Shown: positions 50,972-60,449, counted from the first letter of the stretch. The stretch: DNA of 64,000 bases from Mycobacterium sp. GA-1199 (GCF_001500045.1 NZ_LQIX01000045.1:1-64000), one strand, 5' to 3'. Program-made: numbers and translations. The notes: generated from the letters alone by a model not told the origin.

Positions 50972-51964
50972 GTGTTACTGGAGTTCGACGCCGATCAGCG
51001 GCTCTGGCAGGAGACCGTGCGCGACGCGGTGACCAAGCAGTGCCCGGCCTCGCTGATCCGCGGTATCGCCGAGAACGGGGTGGACCCGTCGCCCCTGTGG
51101 AAGACCTACGTCGACGCCGGCTGGACCGAACTGGCCGACGCCGAGAACGCGGTGGAACTCGCCATCGTGCTCGAGGAGTTGGGTCGCGCCACCGATCCCA
51201 CGCCGTTTCTCGCGACGCTGACGCAATTCGCGCCGTTGGTCGGCGACCGTTTCGACCCCCAGCAGGCCGGCACGGCGGTGTACGACGGTGTGGCCGCCTA
51301 CCGGGTGGCCGAGGGGTGGGTGCTCGACGGCACCGCTCACCACGTGCTCGACGGTGACCGCGCCGAACGCTTCGCCGTCGTGACCGACGCAGGTGTCTTC
51401 GTCGTCGACGCGGATCAGGTCACGTCGAGGCGCAGTCCCGTCTTCGACCCGGTGCTGCATGTCGCCGAGGTGTCGTTCGCCGACGTACGCGTGCCGGACA
51501 CGGCGCGGGTGCCCGCAGACGCCGAACGGGCCCGCCACGTCGCGCTGACCGGTATGGCGATCACCACGGTCGGTGCCTGCCAACGCATCCTGGACCTGGT
51601 GTTGGAGCACGTCAAACAGCGCCAGCAGTTCGGCGTCGCGATCGGTTCCTTCCAGGCGGTGCAGCACAAGGCCGTCGACATGCACGTCGCCATCGAACGC
51701 GCCAGGGCCCTGGCCTATTTCGCCGCGCTGACCATCGCCGAAGACGATTCGCGGCGACGTCTGGCCGCCGCCATGGCCAAGGCGTCGGCGGGGGAGGCGC
51801 AGGCGGTGGTGTTCCGGCACGGGCTGCAGCTGTTCGGCGCCATGGGATTCACGTGGGAGAACGACCTTCAATTCGCGCTGAAGCGGGCGAAAGCCGGCGA
51901 GCTTCTGCTCGGTGGTGCCGCCGAGCATCGCGCGGTGATCGCGGCGGAGTACAGGACCAACTGA
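50972..51964 (+). CDS. Short acyl-CoA dehydrogenase subunit (FadE28-like size)
   Basis: A 330-residue acyl-CoA dehydrogenase-fold protein, clearly shorter than the 391-residue neighbour. The middle domain is reduced and the C-terminal segment reads LLLGGAAEHR where active enzymes have YEGTSEI. In steroid catabolism pairs such as FadE28/FadE29 form alpha2beta2 enzymes with one shortened subunit, so this is probably the shorter partner of the next gene, with which it overlaps by one base. GTG 50972 follows GGGAGG; TTG 50942 lacks such a site. Confidence 0.87.
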   Translation: MLLEFDADQRLWQETVRDAVTKQCPASLIRGIAENGVDPSPLWKTYVDAGWTELADAENAVELAIVLEELGRATDPTPFLATLTQFAPLVGDRFDPQQAGTAVYDGVAAYRVAEGWVLDGTAHHVLDGDRAERFAVVTDAGVFVVDADQVTSRRSPVFDPVLHVAEVSFADVRVPDTARVPADAERARHVALTGMAITTVGACQRILDLVLEHVKQRQQFGVAIGSFQAVQHKAVDMHVAIERARALAYFAALTIAEDDSRRRLAAAMAKASAGEAQAVVFRHGLQLFGAMGFTWENDLQFALKRAKAGELLLGGAAEHRAVIAAEYRTN

Positions 51965-53139
51965 TGCAGCTGACTTTCGATTCCGAGGTCGAGCAGTTCC
52001 GCGCGGAGTTCGCGGCGTTTCTCGACGAGCATCTGCCGCCCGAGTCGCAGACCCTGGAGCGGCCGAAGTCGGTGTCGCACATGCCGCAGTGGGCCCGCGA
52101 CTGGCAGCGCCTGCTGTTCGACAACGGCTGGCTTCTTCCTGCGCAACCGCCCGAGTTCGGTGGCCGCAATGCGACCGTGGTGCAGCAGTTCGTCCACCTC
52201 GACGAGCTCTGCCGGCGGCGGATCTACCACAGCTTCAATCCCCAGGGCGTCAACATCGTTGCCGCATCGCTGATCACGTTCGGCTCCGATGAGCAGAAGC
52301 ACCGCTGGGCGGTGCCGGTGCTGAAGGCCGAGATGACCGCGTCGCTGGGCATGAGTGAGCCCAGCGCCGGTTCGGATTTGGCGTCGCTGCGCACCCGAGC
52401 GGTCGCCGACGGCGACCATTTCGTCGTCAACGGTCAGAAGGTCTGGACGTCGGGGGCGCACGACGCCGACTTCCTGTTGACGTTCGTTCGCACCGATCCC
52501 GACGCGCCCAAGCACAAGGGCATCAGCGCGCTGATCATTCCGACCGACACACCCGGTGTCGTGTGTCGTCCGTTCGCCGACATGACCGGTGAGGACAACC
52601 TCGAGTTCAACGAGGTGTTCTTCACCGACGCGCGCGTACCCGCCGAGAACCTCGTCGGCCCGCTCAACGGCGGCTGGGGCGTCGCGAACGGCTCGCTCGG
52701 CCATGAGCGCACGATGATGTGGCTGGGCTTCGCCGACCGCATCGACAACATGATCGCCGACTTCCGGCCCCGCACCGAACTCGAACGTGACCAATACGCA
52801 ACGACGATCATGGATTATCAGGCGTTGCGGGCGATGGGCTCGGCGGCGTTGGCGCGGGCCGCGCGCGGAGAGATGGACACCGCCTCGGTGTCGGTGCTCA
52901 AACTGTTCGGATCCGAAGCCGAACGTCAGGCCATGGAGAACGCGTTGGCCGCCGCCGGCGCCGACGGGTTGATCCACCCGTCGACCTCGGGACCGTACGA
53001 GCACATGAATCTCGATCACTACTTCGCGAGCTGGTTCGAGCGTTATGCGCGCAGCTTCGGCGGCACCATCGCCGGTGGCACGTCGGAGATCCAGCGCAAC
53101 ATCATCGCCACGCAGGTCCTCGGGCTGCCGCGGCGCTGA
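51964..53139 (+). CDS. Acyl-CoA dehydrogenase, long partner (FadE29-like size)
   Basis: A 391-residue acyl-CoA dehydrogenase with LGMSEPSAGSDLAS and VNGQKVWTSGAHDAD, ending GGTSEIQRNIIATQVLGLPRR. It is very similar to the enzyme at 19077. TGATG joins it to the short subunit, and the thiolase starts one base after its stop. Together the pair would dehydrogenate a bulky acyl-CoA. Confidence 0.9.
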   Translation: MQLTFDSEVEQFRAEFAAFLDEHLPPESQTLERPKSVSHMPQWARDWQRLLFDNGWLLPAQPPEFGGRNATVVQQFVHLDELCRRRIYHSFNPQGVNIVAASLITFGSDEQKHRWAVPVLKAEMTASLGMSEPSAGSDLASLRTRAVADGDHFVVNGQKVWTSGAHDADFLLTFVRTDPDAPKHKGISALIIPTDTPGVVCRPFADMTGEDNLEFNEVFFTDARVPAENLVGPLNGGWGVANGSLGHERTMMWLGFADRIDNMIADFRPRTELERDQYATTIMDYQALRAMGSAALARAARGEMDTASVSVLKLFGSEAERQAMENALAAAGADGLIHPSTSGPYEHMNLDHYFASWFERYARSFGGTIAGGTSEIQRNIIATQVLGLPRR

Positions 53140-53140
53140 C

Positions 53141-54367
53141 ATGGACGCCTGGATCGTCGACGCGGTACGCACACCGAGGGGTCGTGGCCGGGCAGACGGC
53201 GCCCTGCACGGGATCCACCCGCAGGCGCTGTTCGCCCAGTGCCTGCAAGCATTGTGTGCCAGAACGGGTTTCGATCCAGTCGATGTCGACGACGTGGTCG
53301 CAGGCAACGGGATCCTCGCCGGCGAGCACGGCGACGACATCGCGCGTCTTTCCGCGCTGCTCGCCGGCTGGCCGGAAACCGTGCCGGGCATGACGCTCAA
53401 CCGGTTCTGCGGTTCGGGGCAGCAGGCGATCACGGTCGCGGCGACCGGCGTGGCGGCCGGGGCGCAGGATCTGGTGGTCGCCGGCGGTGTCGAGTCGATG
53501 TCGCGGTGGAACGCCAGCGTCGGGGTGCCGACGATCGACGGCGACAACCCCGCGTTCCGTCAACTGCATCCCACGGTGCCGCAGGGTATTTCGGCGGACC
53601 TGATCGCCTCGCTGGAGAAGTTCGCTCGCGAGGACGTCGACGCGTACGCCGTGGAGAGCCAACGGCGCGCCACCGACGCGATTGCCGAGGGCCGCTTCGA
53701 TCGTTCGGTCATCGCGGTGACCGATGCCGCCGGTGAGGTCGTCCTCGATCGTGACGAACATCCCCGGCCCGGCACGACTTCCGAGAAGCTGGCCAAGTTG
53801 CCGCCGGCCTTCGAAAAGATGGGCTCGGCGCGCGTCGAGGGTGAATCCGCCACATTCGACGAGATCTGCCTCGCCCGGTATCCGGAGTTGACCGCCGTCG
53901 ACCATGTCCACCATGCGGGCAACTCGTCGGGTGTGGTCGACGGCGCCGCCGCGGCCGTTGTCGCGTCGCGGCGATGGCTCGACGCCAATGGCCTTGCCGC
54001 GCGGGCGAAGATCCGGTGCACCGCGGCGATCGGCAGCGAGCCGGTCATCATGCTCACCGCGCCGGGACCCGCCGCGCAGCGGTGCCTGGACAAGGCCGGG
54101 ATGGCCGTGGCCGACATCGATCTGTGGGAGATCAACGAGGCGTTCGCGGCCGTACCCTTGAAGACCATCCGCGACCTCGAGCTCGATCCGGACCGGGTCA
54201 ACGTCAACGGCGGGGCGATCGCGCTCGGCCACCCGATCGGGGCGACGGGTGCCATGCTCATCGGCACGGTGCTCGACGAGCTCGAACGCCGCGACCTGGC
54301 CACCGGCCTGGTCACGATGTGTACCGGCGGCGGAATGGGCACGGCCACCATCATCGAGCGGGTCTGA
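53141..54367 (+). CDS. Acetyl-CoA acyltransferase (thiolase)
   Basis: A 408-residue thiolase. The nucleophile is Cys90 (LNRFCGSGQQA), the His is in GHPIGATG and the second Cys in MCTGGGMGTAT; HHAGNSSGVVDGAAA is the loop-domain motif. It is related to the thiolase at 4417 but more FadA6/FadA5-like in length. ATG 53141 sits one base after the dehydrogenase stop. Confidence 0.92.
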   Translation: MDAWIVDAVRTPRGRGRADGALHGIHPQALFAQCLQALCARTGFDPVDVDDVVAGNGILAGEHGDDIARLSALLAGWPETVPGMTLNRFCGSGQQAITVAATGVAAGAQDLVVAGGVESMSRWNASVGVPTIDGDNPAFRQLHPTVPQGISADLIASLEKFAREDVDAYAVESQRRATDAIAEGRFDRSVIAVTDAAGEVVLDRDEHPRPGTTSEKLAKLPPAFEKMGSARVEGESATFDEICLARYPELTAVDHVHHAGNSSGVVDGAAAAVVASRRWLDANGLAARAKIRCTAAIGSEPVIMLTAPGPAAQRCLDKAGMAVADIDLWEINEAFAAVPLKTIRDLELDPDRVNVNGGAIALGHPIGATGAMLIGTVLDELERRDLATGLVTMCTGGGMGTATIIERV

Positions 54368-54368
54368 C

Positions 54369-55145
54369 ATGACCGAGACGTTGATCGTCGACCGGGACCG
54401 CCCGGGCGTCGTTGTCCTGCAACTGAACCGGCCCAAGCAGCTCAACGCGATCAACGAGGTCATGCGCGACGAACTGTCGCACACCTTTGCCGAGATCGGC
54501 GTGGACACCTCGGTCAATGTCGTCGTGCTGACCGGTGCCGGGCGTGGGTTCTGTGCCGGGATCGACGTACGCAACTTCGGGTCGCCCATGGAGGCGTCGG
54601 CCCCGGCGATCGAACGGATGCGCTTTCAGGAGGCGATGGCGGCGTTGCCGCAGGCGATTCGGGCGCTGCCGCAGCCGGTCGTCGCCGCCGTGAACGGGCC
54701 GTGCGTCGGCGCCGGGCTCGCGCTGTGCCTGGCTTCTGACATCCGGATCTGTTCGACGGCCGCGACTTTCGGCAACGCCGCGATCCTGCTGGGCCTGTCG
54801 GGCGCCGAGATGGGCATGAGCTATCACCTGCCCAGGATCGTGGGCACCAGCGTCGCAGCGGACTGGATGTTGACCGGTCGCACGGTCAGCGCCGAGGAGG
54901 CCGACCGCCGCGGGCTGGTCAGCGAGGTCGTCGCGCCGGAGCGGTTGACCGAACGCGCGCTGGAGATCGCGGCGACGATCGCCGACCTCTCCCCGCTGGG
55001 TGTGCAGTTGACGAAGCGGGCGCTGCAGACCAATACCGACGCCTCCGGACTCGACGCCGCGATGGAACTGGAGAACCGCAATCAGGTGCTCAGCCACGCC
55101 ACCGAAGAGGCCGCGCAACGACGGCGGAAGTGGTCGGATAGCTGA
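54369..55145 (+). CDS. Enoyl-CoA hydratase/isomerase (crotonase family)
   Basis: A 258-residue crotonase: GAGRGFCAGIDVRNF (oxyanion hole), GPCVGAGLALCLASDIRI and GAEMGMSYHLPR with an acidic active-site residue. It should hydrate the enoyl-CoA made by the dehydrogenases. ATG 54369 follows the thiolase stop by one base. Confidence 0.9.
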   Translation: MTETLIVDRDRPGVVVLQLNRPKQLNAINEVMRDELSHTFAEIGVDTSVNVVVLTGAGRGFCAGIDVRNFGSPMEASAPAIERMRFQEAMAALPQAIRALPQPVVAAVNGPCVGAGLALCLASDIRICSTAATFGNAAILLGLSGAEMGMSYHLPRIVGTSVAADWMLTGRTVSAEEADRRGLVSEVVAPERLTERALEIAATIADLSPLGVQLTKRALQTNTDASGLDAAMELENRNQVLSHATEEAAQRRRKWSDS

Positions 55146-55166
55146 AAGCGGACGGAAGGACGGACA

Positions 55167-56465
55167 GTGGCCTGGGATTTCTCGACCGACCCCGAGTGGG
55201 CCGAACAGCTGGCGTGGGTGGAGGACTTCGTCCGCAACGAATGCGAACCCATCGATCTGATCGTCAAGGAGTCGCACGATCTCAACGATCCGGTGCGCCA
55301 GGCACTGATTCCGCCGCTGCAGCAGATCGTCAAGGAACGCGGGCTGTGGGCCACCCATTTGGGCGCGCACCTCGGGGGTCCGGGCTACGGCCAGGTCAAG
55401 TTGGCGCTGCTCAACGAAATCCTCGGCCGGTCCGAATGTGCGCCGATCGTGTTCGGTTCGCAGGCACCGGATTCCGGTAACAGCGAGATCCTCGCCCACT
55501 ACGGCACACCCGAACTCAAGCAGCGGTATCTCGAGCCGCTGCTGGACAACCGGATCGTGTCGTGCTTCTCGATGACCGAACCCCACGGCGGCGCCGATCC
55601 GAAGGTGTTCACCACCACCGCCACCCGCGACGGGGACCACTGGGTCATCAACGGCGAGAAGTGGTACTCGTCGTTCGCGTCGATGGCGTCGTTCATCATC
55701 GTGATGGCGATGACCGACCCCGACGCGCCGCCGTACCAACGCTATTCGATGTTCGTCGTACCCGGTGACACGCCCGGCATCAACGTGCTGCGCGACGTCG
55801 GCCTGGGCTACCAACCCCTCGGCGGCGGTGGACGGGAGGGATACGTCCGCTACGAGAACGTCCGCGTACCCGACGATCACATGCTCGGTCCCCGTGGCGG
55901 AGCCTTCGTGGTGGCCCAGACCAGGCTCGGCGGCGGGCGGATTCACCACGCCATGCGGACCGTCGGTCTGGTGCGGCGAATCTTCGACATGCTCACCGAA
56001 CGGGCAGTCTCGCGCTACACCCAGGGTTCGATGTTGGCCGACAAGCAGATGGTTCAGGAGATGATCGCGGACTCCTGGATGGAGATCGAGGCGTTCCGGC
56101 TGATGACCTTGCATACCGCGTGGAAGATCGACCAGTACAACGACTACAAGGCGGTGCGCGCGGACATCTCGGCGGTCAAGGCGATGATGCAGAAAGTGCT
56201 GCACGATGTTTCGGCGCGGGCGCTGCAGCTGCACGGGTCGCTCGGCACCTCCCACGAGATGCCGTTCGTGCAGTACCTGACGGAGTCGTTCGTGCTCGGG
56301 CTGGCCGACGGCCCGACCGAGGTGCACAAGGTGACGCTGGCGCGGCTGCTGCTCAAGGACGTCAAGCCGGCGCCGGACGTGTTCCCCTCCGAACACCTGC
56401 TGCGGCTACGCGAAGCCGCCGAAGCCAAATTCGCCGACAAACTCGCGGGCATTCCGCGAGGCTGA
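55167..56465 (+). CDS. Acyl-CoA dehydrogenase, ACAD11-like (no kinase partner)
   Basis: A 432-residue paralogue of the enzyme at 13104: MAWDFSTDPEW, FGSQAPDSGNSEILAHYG, WVINGEKWYSS and LADGPTEVHKVTLARLLL. Unlike that copy it has no adjacent kinase. GTG 55167 follows GGAAGG. It may handle the same kind of hydroxyacyl-CoA if a kinase acts in trans, or an ordinary acyl-CoA. Confidence 0.88.
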   Translation: MAWDFSTDPEWAEQLAWVEDFVRNECEPIDLIVKESHDLNDPVRQALIPPLQQIVKERGLWATHLGAHLGGPGYGQVKLALLNEILGRSECAPIVFGSQAPDSGNSEILAHYGTPELKQRYLEPLLDNRIVSCFSMTEPHGGADPKVFTTTATRDGDHWVINGEKWYSSFASMASFIIVMAMTDPDAPPYQRYSMFVVPGDTPGINVLRDVGLGYQPLGGGGREGYVRYENVRVPDDHMLGPRGGAFVVAQTRLGGGRIHHAMRTVGLVRRIFDMLTERAVSRYTQGSMLADKQMVQEMIADSWMEIEAFRLMTLHTAWKIDQYNDYKAVRADISAVKAMMQKVLHDVSARALQLHGSLGTSHEMPFVQYLTESFVLGLADGPTEVHKVTLARLLLKDVKPAPDVFPSEHLLRLREAAEAKFADKLAGIPRG

Positions 56466-56482
56466 CGCCAGGAGGTCCCACA

Positions 56483-57259
56483 GTGTCGTGTGACGGCAAA
56501 ATCGCGCTGGTGACCGGCTGCAGCCGGGGGCTCGGCAAGGCCATCGCGCAGCGACTGGCGCGCGAGGGCGCGACGGTGGCGCTGACCGCGCGCACGCTCG
56601 AGCCCGACCCGAAATACCAAGGCTCCCTGCGACAAACTCTCGGGGAGATCGAAGCCGCGGGCGGATCGGCCATCGCGGTGGCGGCGGATCTGTCCGACAG
56701 CGAGCAGCGTGCCCGGTTGTTCGCCGAGGTGGTCGACAGGATCGGTGCGCCCGACATCCTGGTCAACAATGCCGCCGTCACGTTTCTGCGGCCCCTCGAC
56801 GAATTCCCCGAGCGACGGGTCCGGCTGATGGTGGAGATGCACGTCATGGCGCCATTGCATCTGACTCAGATGGCGATCCCGGCGATGCGCGAGCGCGGAC
56901 GCGGCTGGGTGCTGAACGTGACCTCGGTCGGCGGGGATCTGCCCGAGGGCCCGCCCTTCTCGGAGTTCGACCGCACCGCCGGTTTCGGTGTGTACGGCAC
57001 CGTCAAGGCGGCGCTGAATCGGCTGACGAAAAGCCTTGCGGCCGAACTGTACGACGACGGTATCGCCGTCAACGCCGCCGCTCCCACCAATCCGGTCGCC
57101 ACCGAGGGCGCCGGCGCGCTCGACCTGGCCAAGAGCGACACCGAAGACATCTCGCTGATCACCGAGACCGCTTACCGTCTGTGCACCGGCGATCCGAAGA
57201 CGTTGACCGGTCGCATCGCGCACACCCAGTCGTTCCTGGGTGAGACGGACCGGTCGTGA
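56483..57259 (+). CDS. Short-chain dehydrogenase/reductase
   Basis: A 258-residue SDR: VTGCSRGLGKAI (cofactor), NNAAV, VTSVGGD and YGTVK. It has AGGAGGT before GTG 56483. The C-terminus differs from classical SDRs, ending LTGRIAHTQSFLGETDRS instead of a VDGG strand, as in hydroxysteroid-dehydrogenase-like-2 type proteins. It ends the second beta-oxidation operon. Confidence 0.87.
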   Translation: MSCDGKIALVTGCSRGLGKAIAQRLAREGATVALTARTLEPDPKYQGSLRQTLGEIEAAGGSAIAVAADLSDSEQRARLFAEVVDRIGAPDILVNNAAVTFLRPLDEFPERRVRLMVEMHVMAPLHLTQMAIPAMRERGRGWVLNVTSVGGDLPEGPPFSEFDRTAGFGVYGTVKAALNRLTKSLAAELYDDGIAVNAAAPTNPVATEGAGALDLAKSDTEDISLITETAYRLCTGDPKTLTGRIAHTQSFLGETDRS

Positions 57260-57309
57260 TGCGCGACGGTCCGGACATGACGCGCGACGGGCCGGACATG
57301 ACGCGCGAG
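57259..57309. repeat. Short tandem repeat (21-bp unit, about 2.5 copies)
   Basis: A full unit lies at 57277-57297. A shorter copy precedes it (57259-57276, 3 bases lost and one change), and 12 bases of a third copy follow (57298-57309). The core is ATGACGCGCGACGG. It lies just after the SDR stop in a 127-base spacer. It is too short and too few to be a CRISPR array. Confidence 0.75.
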
Positions 57310-57386
57310 TGTGGGATTGTGTCACGCCATCCGGCGGTTCCATGTGACGGTAACCCACGTTCGGCGCACGAGGGAGGGGGCGGCGA

Positions 57387-58514
57387 GTGAGGGTTCGGCC
57401 CGCCGCGTACCTGCGGACCACGCTGCCCCTGGATCTGTCGGTGCTCGACGACCTCGACAGCGGCCGCTACCACTCGATCTGGATGCCCGATCACATGGTC
57501 AGCTTCTGGCCCGACTCGATCTGGACGCCCGAATTCACCGACCTGGCAACGGCTTCGCCGTCACCGCACCGCCACCTGGACGGTATGGCGGTCGCGTCGG
57601 CCGCCGCGGTGCTGACGACGAACGTGCCGCTGGTGACCAGTGTCGTCGACACCGTGCGCCGGCACCCGTCGCTGTTGGCGCAGAGCGCGCTGACGATCGA
57701 CCACCTGGCCAGGGGGCGCTTCGTCCTGGGCCTGGGCAGCGGGGAGACCGAGAACACCGTGCCGTACGGCTTCGACTTCACGACGCCGGTCAGTCGCTTC
57801 GAAGAGGCGCTGCAGGTGATCCGGCTGTTGTGGGACAGCGACGGCCCGGTCGATTTCGACGGCCGGTTCTATCGGCTGCGCCACGCCCGCCTCGACACCG
57901 AACCCTACGAGGGCCGCTTCCCGTCGATCTGGATCGGCGGCAGCGGTCCGCGCACGCTAGACATCGTGGGCCGCTACGCCGACGGATGGTGGCCGACCGG
58001 TGCGTGGTCGCCGGACGACTATGCCGAAAAGCTCTCCGCTGTCCGCCGTTCCGCCGACAAGGCCGGACGCGACCCGTTAGCGATCACGCCGTGTTTCATC
58101 CAGGTGTGCCTGGTGGGCCGCGACGACGCCGCGCTGGCCGAGATCCTCGAGGCGCCCCTGGTGAAGTCGTTCCTACTGCAGGTGTCGGCAGACGTGCTGC
58201 GCAAGGTGGGCTTCGAGCATCCGATGGGGGAGAACTGGCGCGGATACCAGGACATCGACCCGGCGGTGCTCACCCGCGAGCGCATCGTCGACTTCCTGGA
58301 TCGGGTCGAACCGGAGATGATCCTGGCGATGGTCCCGCACGGTACGCCCAAACAACTCGCCGGCGTCATCAAGGACTACGTCGACGCCGGACTGCGGGTG
58401 CCCAAGATCATGGACTACGGCGCCATGGCCGGCCTGCGGTACACCGCCCAGTCGGCGAAGAACGTGCGGGAAGTCGAGGACGAACTGATGACACTGTGCG
58501 GAGACATCCGGTGA
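57387..58514 (+). CDS. LLM-class F420-dependent oxidoreductase
   Basis: A 375-residue luciferase-like barrel with HSIWMPDHM, RFVLGLGSGETEN and FPSIWIGGSGPRTLDIVGRYADGWWPTG. It has a C-terminal extension that includes a DxxxAG loop (PHGTPKQLAGVIKDYVDAG). GGGAGGGGG precedes GTG 57387. The sulfotransferase start overlaps its stop, so they are coupled. Substrate unknown. Confidence 0.87.
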   Translation: MRVRPAAYLRTTLPLDLSVLDDLDSGRYHSIWMPDHMVSFWPDSIWTPEFTDLATASPSPHRHLDGMAVASAAAVLTTNVPLVTSVVDTVRRHPSLLAQSALTIDHLARGRFVLGLGSGETENTVPYGFDFTTPVSRFEEALQVIRLLWDSDGPVDFDGRFYRLRHARLDTEPYEGRFPSIWIGGSGPRTLDIVGRYADGWWPTGAWSPDDYAEKLSAVRRSADKAGRDPLAITPCFIQVCLVGRDDAALAEILEAPLVKSFLLQVSADVLRKVGFEHPMGENWRGYQDIDPAVLTRERIVDFLDRVEPEMILAMVPHGTPKQLAGVIKDYVDAGLRVPKIMDYGAMAGLRYTAQSAKNVREVEDELMTLCGDIR

Positions 58515-59680
58515 CCGCGCGGTTGGCCGCAGAGGACATGCTCGCCCGCGCGCAGGACGAGACCGGGTTGCGCGACTACGGCGATCCGACGCTGCCGGAA
58601 CGCTTCTCATTGGTTGTCGACCACCTGAACACGATCGGGATGGATGACGACGGCAGGCGGCGCGCCGCCGAGGTGTGCCACTGGCTGCTCACCTCGCGCC
58701 TGGAGTTCTTCGAGGACCGGCGGCGCCACCCGGTCGCCGAGGAGGTCATCGAGCGGCCGATGTTCGTCACCGGTGAGCCTCGGTCGGGCACCACGCTGAT
58801 GCACGCGCTGATGTCCGTCGACCCGGACTCCCGCGCGCTGCGATTCTGGGAGGTGATGTACCCGTCCCCGCCGCCCGGCACCGTCGCCGGCGACGACCCG
58901 CGTCGCGCTCGGGCCGATGCCGACTGGCGCGAGATCAACACCAAGCTGCCGAAATGGCTGCACAGCCACCCGTACAACGACATGTTGGGCGACGGGTTAC
59001 CCGAGGACGAACGGACCTGGGCCTTCGACTTCCGGGTGTTGACCCCGACCGCGTGGTGGCGTGTGCCGATGCAGACCGTCGTGGGAGGGCTGCCGACCGA
59101 CCCCGCCGCGCAGTACCGCATCCACAAGGCGATGTTGCAGCAATTCCAGTACCGTCGGCCATCGAAACGGTGGGTGCTCAAGGGGTTTCACGGGTTTCGG
59201 CTCAAGGAACTCTTCGACGCCTATCCGGACGCCACGCTGATGTGGCTGCACCGCGACCCGGTGCAGGTCGCGGCGTCGCGCACGATGATGATGGCCGACA
59301 TCCTCGAGGGCATCGTGGGACCGGTCGACCTGCACGCCGCGGCGAAGATGCATTTGGCACTGACCCGCGAGAGCATCGCCAACACCATGGCCGAGCCGCT
59401 GGTCGACGACCCCCGGATCCTGCACGTGCGCTACGCCGACTTCATCGCCGACCAGGTCGGCACCGTGCGCCGCTACTACGAGTTCTGTGGCCGAGAGTTG
59501 ACCGTCGAGGCCGAGGCCGCCATGCGGCGATACCTGGCCGACAATCCGGGCGATCGGCACGGCAAGTTCCGCTACTCGACCGCGCTGCTCACCGACATCG
59601 GCGAGGATATCAGCGCCCTGCACGACGAATTCCGCCCGTTCCGGGAACGTTTCGGCGTGCCGATTGAGAACCGGGGCTGA
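58511..59680 (+). CDS. Sulfotransferase family protein (PAPS-dependent type)
   Basis: A 389-residue sulfotransferase-fold protein. TGEPRSGTTLMHAL is the 5'-phosphosulfate loop, LHRDPVQVAASRTMMM the 3'-phosphate site; KRWVLKGFHGF carries another conserved Lys. Mycobacterial members sulfate glycolipids or, when paired with catabolic genes, have unknown roles. GTG 58511 overlaps the LLM gene by 4 bases. The isomerase gene starts 1 base after its stop. Confidence 0.88.
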   Translation: MTARLAAEDMLARAQDETGLRDYGDPTLPERFSLVVDHLNTIGMDDDGRRRAAEVCHWLLTSRLEFFEDRRRHPVAEEVIERPMFVTGEPRSGTTLMHALMSVDPDSRALRFWEVMYPSPPPGTVAGDDPRRARADADWREINTKLPKWLHSHPYNDMLGDGLPEDERTWAFDFRVLTPTAWWRVPMQTVVGGLPTDPAAQYRIHKAMLQQFQYRRPSKRWVLKGFHGFRLKELFDAYPDATLMWLHRDPVQVAASRTMMMADILEGIVGPVDLHAAAKMHLALTRESIANTMAEPLVDDPRILHVRYADFIADQVGTVRRYYEFCGRELTVEAEAAMRRYLADNPGDRHGKFRYSTALLTDIGEDISALHDEFRPFRERFGVPIENRG

Positions 59681-59681
59681 G

Positions 59682-60449
59682 GTGCCCGACGCGCGGCTCT
59701 CGGTTCACAGCGTCACGTTCTACGGGGCGCCGCTGAGCGAACTGCTGCAGCATTGGCGAGCGCTGGGAGTGCGGCGGCTCAGCCTGATCGACTCGCAGCT
59801 GTCCGAACCAGAGCTGGCGACGGTGGTTGCCGGCGAGGGATATTCGGTGGAAACGGTGTACCACCTGTTCTCCACCCCGGACTCGCTGCTGCGGGTGATC
59901 GACGCGGCCCACGCCCTGGGTGCACGGGGGATATACATGCTGACCGGCGGGCGAGGCGACCTCACTTGGGAACAGGCGGCGGAGCGGTTCGGCGAGGCCG
60001 TGACGCCCTGCGTCCAGGTGGCCGAAGACGCGGGTGTGGCTCTGGCGATCGAGAACGCGTCGAGTCTGTACGCCGACATCCACATCGCGCACACCCTGCG
60101 CGACACGATCACCCTCGCCGAGGCGACCGGACTCGGCGTCTGCATCGACCTGTTCCACTGCTGGGCGGAGGCGGACCTGACCGCGCTCGTGCAGCGGGCC
60201 CTGCCCCGGACACAGATGATCCAGTTGAGCGACTACGTCCTCGGCGACCGTGCACTGCCCGCACGCGCCGTACCCGGTGACGGCGCCATCCCGATCGGGC
60301 CGTTCCTCTCGGCGGTACTGAAGTCGGGCTATCCGCACGGTTTCGACCTGGAACTGATCGGGCCGCGCATCGAGCGGGAAGGCCGCTTCGAAGCGGCGCG
60401 CCGCGCCTGTGACGTGGTATCGGCCATGCTGGAAGAACTCGACGGCTAG
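59682..60449 (+). CDS. Sugar phosphate isomerase/epimerase family protein (xylose isomerase-like TIM barrel)
   Basis: A 255-residue TIM barrel with metal-ligand strands ALAIENAS, VCIDLFHCW and MIQLSDYVLGDR, and FDLELIGPR at the end, as in the AP_endonuc_2 family. GTG 59682 is chosen; TTG 59664 would overlap the sulfotransferase. Such proteins isomerise sugars or cyclitols or open rings; the reaction here is open. Confidence 0.85.
   Translation: MPDARLSVHSVTFYGAPLSELLQHWRALGVRRLSLIDSQLSEPELATVVAGEGYSVETVYHLFSTPDSLLRVIDAAHALGARGIYMLTGGRGDLTWEQAAERFGEAVTPCVQVAEDAGVALAIENASSLYADIHIAHTLRDTITLAEATGLGVCIDLFHCWAEADLTALVQRALPRTQMIQLSDYVLGDRALPARAVPGDGAIPIGPFLSAVLKSGYPHGFDLELIGPRIEREGRFEAARRACDVVSAMLEELDG

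Noticed and set aside
50778..51032. 84-codon frame upstream of the short acyl-CoA dehydrogenase
   Set aside because: It spans the likely promoter and operator and overlaps the true start; no ribosome binding site or family pattern.
51868..53547. 559-codon minus-strand frame over the acyl-CoA dehydrogenase and thiolase
   Set aside because: It is a shadow of the two plus-strand enzymes, with low-complexity Arg/Ala/Gly/Val translation.
54351..56396. 681-codon open frame on the minus strand over the crotonase and acyl-CoA dehydrogenase genes
   Set aside because: It is antisense to two genes with clear family motifs, its translation is rich in Arg, His and Gly with no motif, and long antisense frames are usual in such GC-rich DNA.
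57259..57309. CRISPR array
   Set aside because: There are only about 2.5 contiguous imperfect units of 21 bases with no spacers and no cas genes.
57311..58510. Apparent N-terminal extension of the sulfotransferase over the LLM gene
   Set aside because: The extension is the LLM gene read in another frame; GTG 58511, overlapping the LLM stop, gives the normal sulfotransferase N-terminus.
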